NCBI GenBank assembly: GCA_902546725.1
Contig: CACCLB010000009.1
Location: 26,942-90,941 of the forward strand
Source: an uncultured Bacteroidota bacterium
GTDB taxonomy: Bacteria > Bacteroidota > Bacteroidia > Flavobacteriales > Flavobacteriaceae
Direction of reading: 5' to 3'
Length of the DNA: 64,000 nucleotides
The position numbers and the translations under genes are program-made. This document shows, piece after piece, positions 55,575 through 64,000 of this stretch. Position 1 is the first letter of the stretch. Each line of letters opens with the position of its first letter. Under the pieces are notes generated by a model. The model searched no databases and was not told the DNA's origin. It saw only the letters and a list, made by a program, of their open reading frames with translations.

Positions 55575-58500
55575 CTGCCTCTGATTTTTCGCTTACAGTA
55601 TAAAGCTCTAATAAACTATTAGCCTCTTCAATTTGATTAGGATACGCATCAAAATTTTCAATTATTGATTCTAGCACGAATACTGCTTGAAAACTATCTT
55701 CTAAGGCATAGTAATTCTTAGCTAAGAGCAATAGGGCCTTGACATTCCAAATTCCACTTGCACTTCCCAGTTGAGCTATTTTACCAATAAGTTCGTTTGA
55801 TGCTTCAAATTGTTTTTCGTCGTACAATTGGTAAGCTCTATAATAAAGCGCTTCTGCGACAATGTTGGGCTCTGGGGCTGTCTCTAACATTTTATAAGTT
55901 GTAGTAGCAGTCAAAGAATCTTTAATCGCCAATGCCGATTTAGCTTTTAATGTCAATGCATCCCATTTAAGGTTCGGCTCCAAGTCTGACAGGCTCAAAA
56001 CTCGCTCAGTCAAAGTCAGAGTTTTAAGATAGGCAGCTTCAGAATAATAGGCTTGCATTAAATTCAACAAGGCAAAACGCTTATTCTCCTTAAATGATGC
56101 AATTGAATCAAGTTTTTCTAGATATGGAATCGACTGACCAAACTCTGATTTACTTTTCAATAAACTAATAAGGCGTACTAGAGCTTTTTCGCTATAATTT
56201 GTAATACTGCCCTGAGCCAGTTCCTCGTAGGCCAACTGAGCATTTTCCATGTCTTGCTTTTCAAAATAGAGCTCTGCTAGATAGTAAGTCGCTGTGAGAA
56301 AATAGGTTCCCTGAGGATAATTCTCTAGATATTCTGACAACAAACGCTCTGCAGTCTTAGAGTTGCCTTCTAAAAAGCGTTTTTCTGCAGCTTCAAAAGC
56401 TGTTTTTTCTAATTCGTTATCTGTAAAAGTTGTCAAGCCTTGAGATCGAACCCACTGGCTAAATTTACCAACGGTCCCCTGATCTACTGCAATTTCACGG
56501 AGTGTTCTAACAGCCTGTTGGGCTACTGCATAGCGCTTGTATTTTACAGCCACCTCTTCAAGAACCATTTGCGCTTGCGCATAGCGCTCTGTATTGTACA
56601 AAATCAAGCCTTTATTTAATGCAGCTTGTGCCAAGTAAGGACTGCTGTTAAATTCATTCAATAAGCGGTCATAGGTAGCAATCGCATTGTTGAAATCCCT
56701 TTCCCTACTGTATGCTGATGCCAATTCGAACAAAGTATCATCTAGAAGGGGGTCTCGAGGGTACTGACGCTGAAGCAGCAACAGCGTCTCAATTTTTTTG
56801 GGGTTCCTATCAACAAACCCATAGCTCATTGCTTTTTGAAAATTGGGATATGCTCCTTTAGTTTCGTTTAATGCAACAGCTTTATTGTAATATTCCATTG
56901 CAGGCCAGTACTTTCTCATGGCAAACGAACAATCTCCCATTCTCAAAAAAGTATCTCTTTGAAAACTGGTGTCAAAGGTGCTGTTTTTAGAATCAAATTC
57001 TTCAAAGGCTTTCAAGGCAAATGGGTACTCTCCCAATTTAAAGTAAACGTATCCTATATCGTAATCAATTCTTTTGTAGGAATCCACCAACTTTCGGTTT
57101 GGATGTTTTTTAAACTCTTTAAAATACTCTAACGCACTGTCGAACTGACTCCTCTCATAGTCAGATCGTCCTAACCAATAAAGTGCATAGGCCTCTACAA
57201 AGTCATTTTCGTTTATTTTTAAAACTCGCTTTAATAAGTTGCTCGATTCACTGTATTTAGAATTGTTAAATTCTACGATTGATTGGAGTAAAAGCACTTG
57301 CTCCAGTGTTTCTTTGTCTTTATAGCCGCTTTTTTGATCTAAGATTTTAATCGCCTCCAAATAATTTCCCTCCTTAGTATAGGAGCTTACCAAGAGTTCA
57401 CCTATCAATTCAGACTGTTGGTGTTTGGGATAGGCATCTAAAAAGTTAATTAAAACTTGCGGAGGGGTTTTATAGGGATTTCCAATCTCATAACTCAGCT
57501 TAGCATAATTAAAAAAAGCGTCTTCTTTAACCTCTGAATCAAAATTCATTTCTGAAGCTCTTTTAAATGCATTTTGAGCTGCTGTTTTATTGTTTATTCG
57601 CAGGTAACAATCAGCCAAATAATAATAAGCATTTTGTGCTAGGGCATTATTCCAACTTGTAATTTTATTAAATTGAGTCAAGGCTTTATCATAGGTTTGG
57701 GTTTTGTAATATGCAAATCCCAATTGGTAGTAGTCTGTATTGTTCCATTTTCCTTTTTTCCCTTCATAGGCTTCCAAGTAGGGAATGGCAGCTGCATATT
57801 CACCAAGATTAAAGTGACTTTCTCCTATGATTTTTGAGGCCTCTGAGATTACATTAACAACAGGGTCATCAAGCACCTTTTTTGCTAATTCAATGGCCTG
57901 TTTAAAGCGACCCAAACGGAAATTCATGTCTGCCTGAAAATAGTTTAGGTTCTCTTTTTGATCAGGATCTGAAATATCGCTGAATTCAGATACTGCTGTA
58001 TCGTAATCGTCCAACTGATATGCGATATGACCAAGGTAGTAATGGGCATCTGATTCGTATTCTTTATCGTTCTTTACCTTTTCTAAATAAGGCTTAGCTT
58101 GTTTGTATCGCTTGGCGGAAAAAAGGGTATATCCTTTATTAAAATTGTAAACAGGAATTTCAAGTTTTGGAATTTGACTTTCGGAAACTCTTGAAAACCA
58201 TTTTAATGCATAACGGTATTTTTCATTATTAAAATAATAATTCGCAACATCAAAGTCTATAGTAGCTGATTCTTTAGTGTTAGGATACTCGCTTTTAAAC
58301 TGCATTAACATTTTTTCTGCAGCTGAATAATTAAGTCGAAGGGCATTAGACAATAAATTAAATTGATTTTGCTGTTGTTCTTCAGCTGAGGCATAGGCAT
58401 CATCAGCAAATACACTCGCCTGCCAGGAAGCAGGAAAATATCCTAATCCAATATAGCGTGCAGCCAAGTCATCAGCTCCTTGAGAATGATAGAGTTGACC

Positions 58501-58575
58501 CCATACAAAAAGAGGCAACAAAAATGCAAAGAAATAGTAAATCCGACTTTTTTTGGAAGGAAAAATCATCTGCAT
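55564..58575 (-). CDS. large periplasmic tetratricopeptide-repeat protein
   Basis: A 1003-residue protein with an N-terminal signal (FAFLLPLFVWG); Met3 at 58569 is an alternative start. Nearly the whole mature protein is TPR-like helix pairs, with repeated segments such as ALKWFSRVSES, AYYYLADCYLR, YFKLGEYPFALKAFEEF and ATYYLAELYFEKQD; roughly 20 or more repeats. It should form a long solenoid in the periplasm that binds other proteins. It overlaps the barrel gene downstream and is divergent from ftsE. Its role is unknown; outer membrane assembly or envelope organisation are possibilities. Confidence 0.82.
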   Translation of the reverse strand: MQMIFPSKKSRIYYFFAFLLPLFVWGQLYHSQGADDLAARYIGLGYFPASWQASVFADDAYASAEEQQQNQFNLLSNALRLNYSAAEKMLMQFKSEYPNTKESATIDFDVANYYFNNEKYRYALKWFSRVSESQIPKLEIPVYNFNKGYTLFSAKRYKQAKPYLEKVKNDKEYESDAHYYLGHIAYQLDDYDTAVSEFSDISDPDQKENLNYFQADMNFRLGRFKQAIELAKKVLDDPVVNVISEASKIIGESHFNLGEYAAAIPYLEAYEGKKGKWNNTDYYQLGFAYYKTQTYDKALTQFNKITSWNNALAQNAYYYLADCYLRINNKTAAQNAFKRASEMNFDSEVKEDAFFNYAKLSYEIGNPYKTPPQVLINFLDAYPKHQQSELIGELLVSSYTKEGNYLEAIKILDQKSGYKDKETLEQVLLLQSIVEFNNSKYSESSNLLKRVLKINENDFVEAYALYWLGRSDYERSQFDSALEYFKEFKKHPNRKLVDSYKRIDYDIGYVYFKLGEYPFALKAFEEFDSKNSTFDTSFQRDTFLRMGDCSFAMRKYWPAMEYYNKAVALNETKGAYPNFQKAMSYGFVDRNPKKIETLLLLQRQYPRDPLLDDTLFELASAYSRERDFNNAIATYDRLLNEFNSSPYLAQAALNKGLILYNTERYAQAQMVLEEVAVKYKRYAVAQQAVRTLREIAVDQGTVGKFSQWVRSQGLTTFTDNELEKTAFEAAEKRFLEGNSKTAERLLSEYLENYPQGTYFLTATYYLAELYFEKQDMENAQLAYEELAQGSITNYSEKALVRLISLLKSKSEFGQSIPYLEKLDSIASFKENKRFALLNLMQAYYSEAAYLKTLTLTERVLSLSDLEPNLKWDALTLKAKSALAIKDSLTATTTYKMLETAPEPNIVAEALYYRAYQLYDEKQFEASNELIGKIAQLGSASGIWNVKALLLLAKNYYALEDSFQAVFVLESIIENFDAYPNQIEEANSLLELYTVSEKSEADED

Positions 58576-58694
58576 AAAGGTACTCGTTTCGACATGCTTT
58601 TTTAACGATAAAAACTGCTGAAACGTATATTTTTATTAACAAAATATCACCGAATTCTACAAAAAACATACCTTTAACTAAAATCATATATTCA

Positions 58695-59375
58695 ATGCAT
58701 AACACCGTAGTTTCTCTTCAAAATGCTACAATTCAAAATGAAAATAAGGTTGTTTTAACCAACATTAACTTTAATGTAAATACTGGTGATTTTGTTTTTT
58801 TAATCGGGAAAACTGGAGCCGGTAAAAGCAGCCTGCTCGAAGTACTCTATGGGGACTTACCTTTATCTGCTGGAAAGGGCTCTATAGTGGGCTACGATCT
58901 GGAAAAGTTAAAAGACCGAAATATTCCTTCTCTTAGAAGAAAATTAGGTGTAGTTTTTCAAGATTTTAAACTTTTACCTGACCGAACTGTATTTGAAAAC
59001 CTGGCTTTTGTTTTAAAGGCAACTGGTTGGAGTGATAAACAAAAAATACAAACTCGTGTCAATGAAGTACTTGACATGGTTAAAGTGGGATCAGATTTCC
59101 ATAAATTTCCCTTTGAACTGTCAGGGGGTGAGCAGCAACGCGTTGCCATTGCCCGTGCTTTGCTAAATCATCCTGAACTCATTATAGCAGACGAACCAAC
59201 GGGTAATTTAGACCCTGAAACTAGTCAAGAAATCATGTCCCTCTTTAAAGAACTTCACAAAGGGGGTATCAGCATAATCATGGCAACTCATGATTATAAT
59301 ATGATAGTAAAGTTTCCAGGAAAAATATTCCAATGCAGCGAAGGAAAACTACAGGAGGTTATTGCAAAAAAGTAA
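58695..59375 (+). CDS. ftsE: cell division ATP-binding protein FtsE
   Basis: A 226-residue ABC ATPase. Walker A GKTGAGKSS (38-46), Q-loop VVFQDFKLL, signature LSGGEQQ (142-148) and Walker B IIADEPTGNLDP are complete; the motif VFQDFKLLPDRTVFENLAFVL is typical of FtsE rather than LolD. With FtsX it controls peptidoglycan hydrolases at the septum. ftsX is not adjacent, which is common in Bacteroidota. It ends three bases from the convergent typA. Confidence 0.92.
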   Translation: MHNTVVSLQNATIQNENKVVLTNINFNVNTGDFVFLIGKTGAGKSSLLEVLYGDLPLSAGKGSIVGYDLEKLKDRNIPSLRRKLGVVFQDFKLLPDRTVFENLAFVLKATGWSDKQKIQTRVNEVLDMVKVGSDFHKFPFELSGGEQQRVAIARALLNHPELIIADEPTGNLDPETSQEIMSLFKELHKGGISIIMATHDYNMIVKFPGKIFQCSEGKLQEVIAKK

Positions 59376-59377
59376 GC

Positions 59378-61174
59378 TTAGGCCTTTTGACGTTTTCTTT
59401 CATTCTCGTCTAAAAACACTTTGCGAAGTCTCAAAGATGAGGGTGTAACTTCAACATATTCGTCTTTTTGTATGTACTCAAGCGTTTCCTCCAAGGAGAA
59501 TTTGATAGGGGGAGCTAATTTGACTTTATCGTCTGAACCTGCAGCTCTTACATTGGAAAGCTTTTTGGTTTTGGTGACGTTGACTACCAAGTCATCTTGC
59601 CTGGTGTTTTCACCAATTACTTGCCCGGTATAAATATCCTCGTTGGGAGCGACGAAGAATTTTCCTCGCTCTTGGAGTTTGTCTAACGAATAAGGGATGG
59701 CTGATCCCTTTTCCATGGAGATCAAAGATCCGTTTATTCTTCCTGCAATTTCTCCTCTATACGGACTGTATTCAATAAATCGGTGGTTCATTATGGCTTC
59801 TCCTGCAGTTGCAGTAAGCAATTGATTTCGTAAACCTATAATACCCCTAGACGGTATCTTAAAATGGCAAACCATACGACTGCCCTTAGGATTCATGCTG
59901 AGCATTTCTCCTTTTCGCTGAGTCACCATCTCGATGGCTCTTCCTGAAACCTCCTCGGGAAGGTCGATTGTCAACTCTTCGATTGGTTCCAATTTTTGAC
60001 CGTCAATTTCTTTAATGATTACTTGAGGCTGACCGATTTGCAATTCATAACCTTCTCTTCGCATGGTTTCAATCAATACAGATAGATGGAGTACTCCCCT
60101 ACCGTAAACAATAAATTTATCAGCACTGTCGGTGTTTTCGAGACGCATGGCTAGATTTTTCTCCAGCTCTCTTTCCAAACGTTCTCTGATATGCCTTGAG
60201 GTTACAAATTTCCCTTCTTTTCCAAAAAAAGGAGAATCGTTAATGGTAAACAGCATACTCATAGTAGGTTCGTCAATTGCTATGGTGGGTAAAGCCTCTG
60301 GACTTTCAAAATCAGCTACAGTATCCCCTATCTCAAAACCGTCTAGACCGATGATAGCACATAAATCCCCAGCATCGACTCGATCAACTTTTTTTCGTCC
60401 TAAGCCATCAAAAAGATGCAACTCTTTTATTTTGGAAGGACTTTGTGAACCGTCTCTTTTAATCAAGTTTACCCTCATTGAAGTGTCCAAATGTCCTCTT
60501 TGCAATCGACCAATTGCAATTCTACCCGTAAAAGATGAAAAGTCTAAGGAGGTGATCAACATTTGAGTATTCCCCTCCTTGATTTCAGGACTAGGAACGT
60601 GTTCCAATACCATATCAAGGAGTGGCTCTATTGATTCTGTTGGTGTCTTCCAATCCTCTGCCATCCAATTATTTTTTGCTGACCCGTAGACTGTGGGGAA
60701 GTCCAGTTGCCATTCTTCTGCACCTAGTTCAAACATTAGATCAAAAACATCTTCATGAACTTGTTCAGGCGTACAATTTTCTTTGTCAACTTTGTTGACA
60801 ACCACTATGGGTTTCAATTTCAGGTCAAGCGCTTTTTTTAAAACAAAACGGGTTTGAGGCATGGGTCCCTCAAAAGCATCGACAAGAAGTAATACCCCGT
60901 CTGCCATGTTGAGAACACGCTCAACTTCACCGCCAAAATCAGCGTGACCTGGAGTGTCAATGATATTAATTTTAGTGCCTTTGTATTGAACTGCTACATT
61001 TTTGGAAAGTATAGTAATTCCCCTCTCTCTTTCCAAATCGTTATTGTCAAGAATGAGATCACCTGTACTTTCATTGGTTCTAAATAAATTACAGTGATGA
61101 AGTATTTTATCGACTAGTGTTGTTTTTCCGTGATCAACGTGAGCGATGATGGCAATATTCTTAATAGAACTCAT
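59378..61174 (-). CDS. typA: translational GTPase TypA/BipA
   Basis: A 598-residue ribosome-binding GTPase from MSSIKNIAIIAHVDHGKT. The frame extends to 61195, but a -7 promoter box at 61193-61200 overlaps that upstream Met, so it cannot be translated from this promoter. G1 is AHVDHGKT (11-18), G3 DTPGHADFGGEVE, G4 NKVDKE. EF-G-like domains III and V and the TypA-specific C terminus follow. BipA helps 50S assembly and stress growth. Confidence 0.96.
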   Translation of the reverse strand: MSSIKNIAIIAHVDHGKTTLVDKILHHCNLFRTNESTGDLILDNNDLERERGITILSKNVAVQYKGTKINIIDTPGHADFGGEVERVLNMADGVLLLVDAFEGPMPQTRFVLKKALDLKLKPIVVVNKVDKENCTPEQVHEDVFDLMFELGAEEWQLDFPTVYGSAKNNWMAEDWKTPTESIEPLLDMVLEHVPSPEIKEGNTQMLITSLDFSSFTGRIAIGRLQRGHLDTSMRVNLIKRDGSQSPSKIKELHLFDGLGRKKVDRVDAGDLCAIIGLDGFEIGDTVADFESPEALPTIAIDEPTMSMLFTINDSPFFGKEGKFVTSRHIRERLERELEKNLAMRLENTDSADKFIVYGRGVLHLSVLIETMRREGYELQIGQPQVIIKEIDGQKLEPIEELTIDLPEEVSGRAIEMVTQRKGEMLSMNPKGSRMVCHFKIPSRGIIGLRNQLLTATAGEAIMNHRFIEYSPYRGEIAGRINGSLISMEKGSAIPYSLDKLQERGKFFVAPNEDIYTGQVIGENTRQDDLVVNVTKTKKLSNVRAAGSDDKVKLAPPIKFSLEETLEYIQKDEYVEVTPSSLRLRKVFLDENERKRQKA

Positions 61175-61192
61175 AGCATTTTTTAAGCGCTG

Positions 61193-61200
61193 CAAATATA
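61193..61200 (-). promoter_or_regulatory. -7 promoter element of typA
   Basis: TATATTTG on the reverse strand, 18 bases before the ATG at 61174. It overlaps the upstream in-frame Met at 61195 and so rules that start out. Confidence 0.6.
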
Positions 61201-61327
61201 TTACTAATTCTAGCGAGAGTCTCTAAGGAATTCAATAAATAATAGCTTTAGAGGATGGAACAAAAAATTAGAGCTAAAAGTATGCTGAATAAAGCGTGCT
61301 TTAGAAAAGGCTTTGGCTTAATATTTG

Positions 61328-61335
61328 TAAATTTG
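61328..61335 (+). promoter_or_regulatory. -7 promoter element of ssrA
   Basis: TAAATTTG, fitting TAnnTTTG, 26 bases before the mature 5' end of the tmRNA. Confidence 0.45.
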
Positions 61336-61361
61336 CAATCTTAAAGTTCATTGAAACTCAT

Positions 61362-61757
61362 GGGGTCGACTGGTTTTGACAGCAGGACGCATGAAAAGGT
61401 AAGCAAGTCGAGCGCTGAATTACAGCTCGTAAATCTCATTTTTCACATTTTTAAATGGCGAAAATAACTACGCTCTAGCTGCATAATTAACCGAATCACA
61501 GTAAGTTAATGCCAAGTTCCGACCAGGTCGGAAAGCTGGATGTCTCTGGATAGCCCTTGTTGACGGCGATCTATATTGAGGCACCATAAAAGTCAACATC
61601 GAAACTCAAGAGCATCGCTTGAGTTTTTCAATAGAGATGCTAAGATGTATGTAGACTGTTTTCGGTCAGCGTACATTCGAAAATTAATCGAAGACTAAAC
61701 TTGTAGAAAGCTTTTTAATCGCTTGTTTGGACGCGGGTTCGAATCCCGCCGACTCCA
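61362..61757 (+). ncRNA. ssrA: transfer-messenger RNA
   Basis: A 396-base tmRNA that rescues stalled ribosomes together with SmpB. The 5' end GGGGTCGACTGGTTTTGACA and the 3' end GGGTTCGAATCCCGCCGACTCC form the tRNA-like domain: GGGGTCG pairs with CGACTCC, followed by discriminator A. The resume codon is at 61457 and the tag frame 61457-61486 encodes GENNYALAA followed by TAA, the known Bacteroidota type. Pseudoknot-forming stems lie between 61490 and 61700. CCA is not encoded. A hairpin terminator follows. Confidence 0.96.
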
Positions 61758-61762
61758 CTTTG

Positions 61763-61797
61763 AAGTCCTGAAAACCTAGCGTTCTCAGGGCTTTTTT
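61763..61797 (+). terminator. Rho-independent terminator of ssrA
   Basis: AAGTCCTGA pairs with TCAGGGCTT (one G:T pair) around a 13-base loop, followed by a T run, starting six bases after the tmRNA. Confidence 0.8.
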
Positions 61798-61844
61798 GCT
61801 TTTTGGACATTTAATTTTAACTATATTGTAAAAAAACAATCTAT

Positions 61845-63869
61845 ATGAAAGCTGTTGCATTTTTTCTACTCTCATTTTCTTTCTTTTTTTCTTCTACTGC
61901 ATTTTCCCAAAAAGCCTTCGAGATGGAAGACATCTTTTCCCTTCAATACGCCAATGAAGTCCAAATTTCTCCTAATGGGGATCAAATTGTATATCGAAAA
62001 ATGGGTTATGATGTCATGTCGGATAAGAGTACAGGAAGTCTTTGGATTCTAAATAAAGACGGAAGCAATCACCGAAAGTTAACTGTAAATGATCAAAGTG
62101 AATCCAGTCCACGGTGGTCGCCCAGTGGTGATCGAATCGCCTTTGTGAGTCATGGAAAGAACGGTTCAGAAATTTTTATTTATTGGGTTAAGACCGCCAG
62201 TATGGCGCGCATGACTCAATTGCCTCAGAGTCCTTCTTCACTCACCTGGTCAAGAGACGGAAGTCAGCTGGCATTCAGTATGTTTGTTCCTTCATCTCCA
62301 CCAGTAATTGCAAATATTCCCAAAAGTCCAAAAGGAGCGAAATGGGCAAAAAAACCTCGAATTACTGATCGTTTAAATCACGAATCTGACGGACGTGGAT
62401 ATATCCCTACTGGCTTTAGCCATCTGTTTGTAATGCCTGCAAATGGTGGGGCGGTAAGACAACTCTCCAGTGGAGACTTTCAGCACAGAGGAAGCCTTAG
62501 CTGGTCAACTGATAATAAGTCGATCTATTTTTCAGCAAACAGAAATCCGGATTGGGAATACGATTTTAGAAATTCAGAATTGTACAAAATAACTTTAGAT
62601 AAGGGAGAAATCACCCCACTCACTGATCGGGATGGACCAGATTATGCTCCTGCTGTTTCTCCTGACGGAAAAATGCTTGCCTTTATGGGTTTTGACGATA
62701 GACGAGAAGCGTATCAAAATCGAATGCTCTATCTCATGAATATTGATGGGAGTCAGAAAAGAGTAATCAGTCAGGACTTAGATGCAAGTGTTTCTTCTAT
62801 TCAATGGGATGCCGACAGCAAAGGTATCTTCTTTAATTACGACCATCATGGAAATGGTAAAATTGGCTATGTTACTTTGAATGGAAAGTTAACAAAAATC
62901 GCAGATCACCGCGGTGGAACAACACTAGGAAGACCGTATGGAAGTGGGATGTTTAGTGTATCAAATAACGGCTTGATCGCCTATACCTACTCGCGTCCTA
63001 ATCATCCTGCTGATATAGCGCTGGTAAATAAAAAAGGACAAAACTGGACTCGGCTAACTTCCCTAAACGCTTCCCTCTTTAACTATAAAAAACTCGGTGA
63101 AGTCGAAGAGATTTGGTACAACTCAAGTGTAGATGGGAGAAAACTCCAAGGTTGGATAGTATATCCTCCCAACTATGATACAACGAAAAAATATCCTTTT
63201 ATGGTTGAAAATCACGGAGGACCTATACTCAATTATGGTGATCGCTTTTCTATAGAAATGCAATTGTATGCCTCTGCAGGCTATGTTGTATTTTACCCAA
63301 ATCCCCGTGGGAGCACAAGCTATGATGAAGAATTTGCCAATTTACTTTTAAACAATTATCCAGGTGAAGATTATAATGATGTCATGGATGGTGTTGATGC
63401 CTGTATTGCCAAAGGGATTGCCCATGAAGATCAATTATTTGTAACAGGCGGAAGTGCAGGTGGAATCATGTCAGCATGGATGATTGGGAAAAACAATCGA
63501 TTTGAAGCTGCAGTAGTCGTAAAACCGGTTATGAACTGGATTTCGAAACTTCTTGTGGCAGATAATTATTACGGTTACGCCAACTCACGCTATCCCGGTC
63601 AAGTGTGGGAAAATCCGACAAACTATTGGAATTTTTCTCCTATATCACTTGTTGGAAATGTAGAAACCCCAACCATGGTTATGGTTGGAATGAATGATTT
63701 AAGAACACCGCCCAGCGAGGCCAAACAGCTCTATCACGCTCTTAAATTGAGAAAGATTCCAACCGTATTAGTTGAAATTCCTGAGGCAAGTCATGGTATT
63801 GCGAGACGACCTAGCAATCTGATGACTAAAATCGCACATACCATCGCTTGGTTTGATAAATACAGATAA
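61845..63869 (+). CDS. S9-family prolyl oligopeptidase-type peptidase, exported
   Basis: A 674-residue protein with signal peptide 1-21 (FSSTAFSQ). Residues about 25-400 form a WD40-like propeller (repeats such as ISPNGDQIVYRK, WSPSGDRIAFVS, VSPDGKMLAFMG). The alpha/beta hydrolase domain is at about 420-674 with the triad S537 (GGSAGG), D618 (GMNDLR) and H650 (EASHGI). S9 enzymes of the acylaminoacyl/dipeptidyl peptidase type cut short peptides; with the M28 enzyme it would feed peptide use in the periplasm. It starts 47 bases after the ssrA terminator. Confidence 0.93.
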   Translation: MKAVAFFLLSFSFFFSSTAFSQKAFEMEDIFSLQYANEVQISPNGDQIVYRKMGYDVMSDKSTGSLWILNKDGSNHRKLTVNDQSESSPRWSPSGDRIAFVSHGKNGSEIFIYWVKTASMARMTQLPQSPSSLTWSRDGSQLAFSMFVPSSPPVIANIPKSPKGAKWAKKPRITDRLNHESDGRGYIPTGFSHLFVMPANGGAVRQLSSGDFQHRGSLSWSTDNKSIYFSANRNPDWEYDFRNSELYKITLDKGEITPLTDRDGPDYAPAVSPDGKMLAFMGFDDRREAYQNRMLYLMNIDGSQKRVISQDLDASVSSIQWDADSKGIFFNYDHHGNGKIGYVTLNGKLTKIADHRGGTTLGRPYGSGMFSVSNNGLIAYTYSRPNHPADIALVNKKGQNWTRLTSLNASLFNYKKLGEVEEIWYNSSVDGRKLQGWIVYPPNYDTTKKYPFMVENHGGPILNYGDRFSIEMQLYASAGYVVFYPNPRGSTSYDEEFANLLLNNYPGEDYNDVMDGVDACIAKGIAHEDQLFVTGGSAGGIMSAWMIGKNNRFEAAVVVKPVMNWISKLLVADNYYGYANSRYPGQVWENPTNYWNFSPISLVGNVETPTMVMVGMNDLRTPPSEAKQLYHALKLRKIPTVLVEIPEASHGIARRPSNLMTKIAHTIAWFDKYR

Positions 63870-63902
63870 TTTTTAATTAAATAGATGGGTGAAATTTCTA
63901 AA

Positions 63903-63973
63903 ACTCGGTAGCTATGATTATATTTAGTATCTAAAACCATAAACTAGGATAATTTTTTGAAAGCTATCCGAGT
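63903..63973. repeat. interrupted inverted repeat at the right edge
   Basis: ACTCGGTAGCT (63903-63913) is complementary to AGCTATCCGAGT (63962-63973) apart from one extra base, with 48 AT-rich bases between. The rest of 63870-64000 holds no gene start I can support. Confidence 0.45.
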
Positions 63974-64000
63974 AAATAAGATATGTTATGTCTACTCCAT

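Noticed and set aside
60132..60566. 144-residue forward open frame inside typA
   Set aside because: Antisense shadow of the GTPase gene with Ser/Pro-rich meaningless sequence.
61510..61550. Sequence resembling an SRP RNA hairpin (CCAGGTCGGAAAGC)
   Set aside because: It lies within the tmRNA pseudoknot region and lacks the rest of the SRP RNA; treated as part of ssrA.
61684..61875. 63-residue reverse open frame over the ssrA 3' end
   Set aside because: Lies in the tmRNA and its terminator; no protein-like features.

Overview
The window is a low-GC chromosomal segment of a member of the Flavobacteriaceae (Bacteroidota), probably marine and carotenoid-pigmented. The support is: SusC/FecA-type TonB receptors with DUF4249 lipoproteins, a fused SecDF, bacillithiol genes (bshB1, a BstA/YfiT-like protein), a T9SS-type C-terminal domain, a tmRNA tag GENNYALAA, a Rho factor with a long Asn/Lys/Gln-rich insertion, no visible Shine-Dalgarno sites, and about 17 copies of the Bacteroidota sigma-A -7 box TAnnTTTG in front of genes. 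I see no insertion sequence, prophage, CRISPR array or integron. Apart from one gene with an internal stop codon, this is core genome. The genus cannot be fixed from the sequence alone.

Layout. 1-2.4 kb: the tail of a transketolase, an FKBP lipoprotein, hslR, a PRTase and aroK. 2.4-5.1 kb: two tRNA-Lys and one tRNA-Leu, then a CarH-like MerR/B12 regulator with crtB and crtZ. 5.1-9.3 kb: two SurA-type chaperone genes, a small T9SS-CTD-like protein and guaB. 9.3-18.7 kb: a TonB receptor with Fur-like boxes, an HMG-CoA lyase family protein, a LysE exporter, then a tight forward operon of a DUF3050 protein, an M28 peptidase, a TonB receptor and a DUF4249 lipoprotein. 18.8-20.2 kb: an ADP-ribosylglycohydrolase-family lipoprotein gene interrupted by one in-frame TAG. 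20.3-24.3 kb: tRNA-His, two tiny membrane proteins and a reverse thiol/redox operon (GPX, transsulfuration enzyme, bshB1, Gfo/Idh oxidoreductase).

24.4-33.1 kb: a reverse operon DUF1599-dppB-like-tpiA-prmA-clpS, a forward pair folP-cdaA (folP appears to lack any ATG/GTG/TTG start), a reverse truA-ABC exporter pair, a phosphoesterase and DUF4293. 33.2-39.7 kb: rho, tRNA-Glu-rpsT, proS, an aromatic-rich lipoprotein and a FadL-family porin. 39.8-44.1 kb: a forward operon folE-cysS-yidD-lgt-DUF192-bstA-like. 44.1-53.7 kb: secDF, mdh, gyrB, asnB and an amidohydrolase, all reverse. 53.8-59.4 kb: a reverse pair of a 1000-residue TPR protein and a beta-barrel protein, divergent from ftsE. 59.4-63.9 kb: typA, tmRNA (ssrA) and an S9 peptidase.

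The most interesting points are the in-frame amber stop in the ADP-ribosylglycohydrolase, the folP gene without a normal start codon and with an altered loop 1, the CarH-like regulator whose upper cobalt-ligand position is Gln, the DUF3050-peptidase-TonB receptor-DUF4249 operon facing a LysE exporter, and the uncharacterised TPR/barrel pair. All stretches longer than 300 bases without protein genes (2397-2777, 20155-20545, 61175-61844) are accounted for by RNA genes and their promoters.
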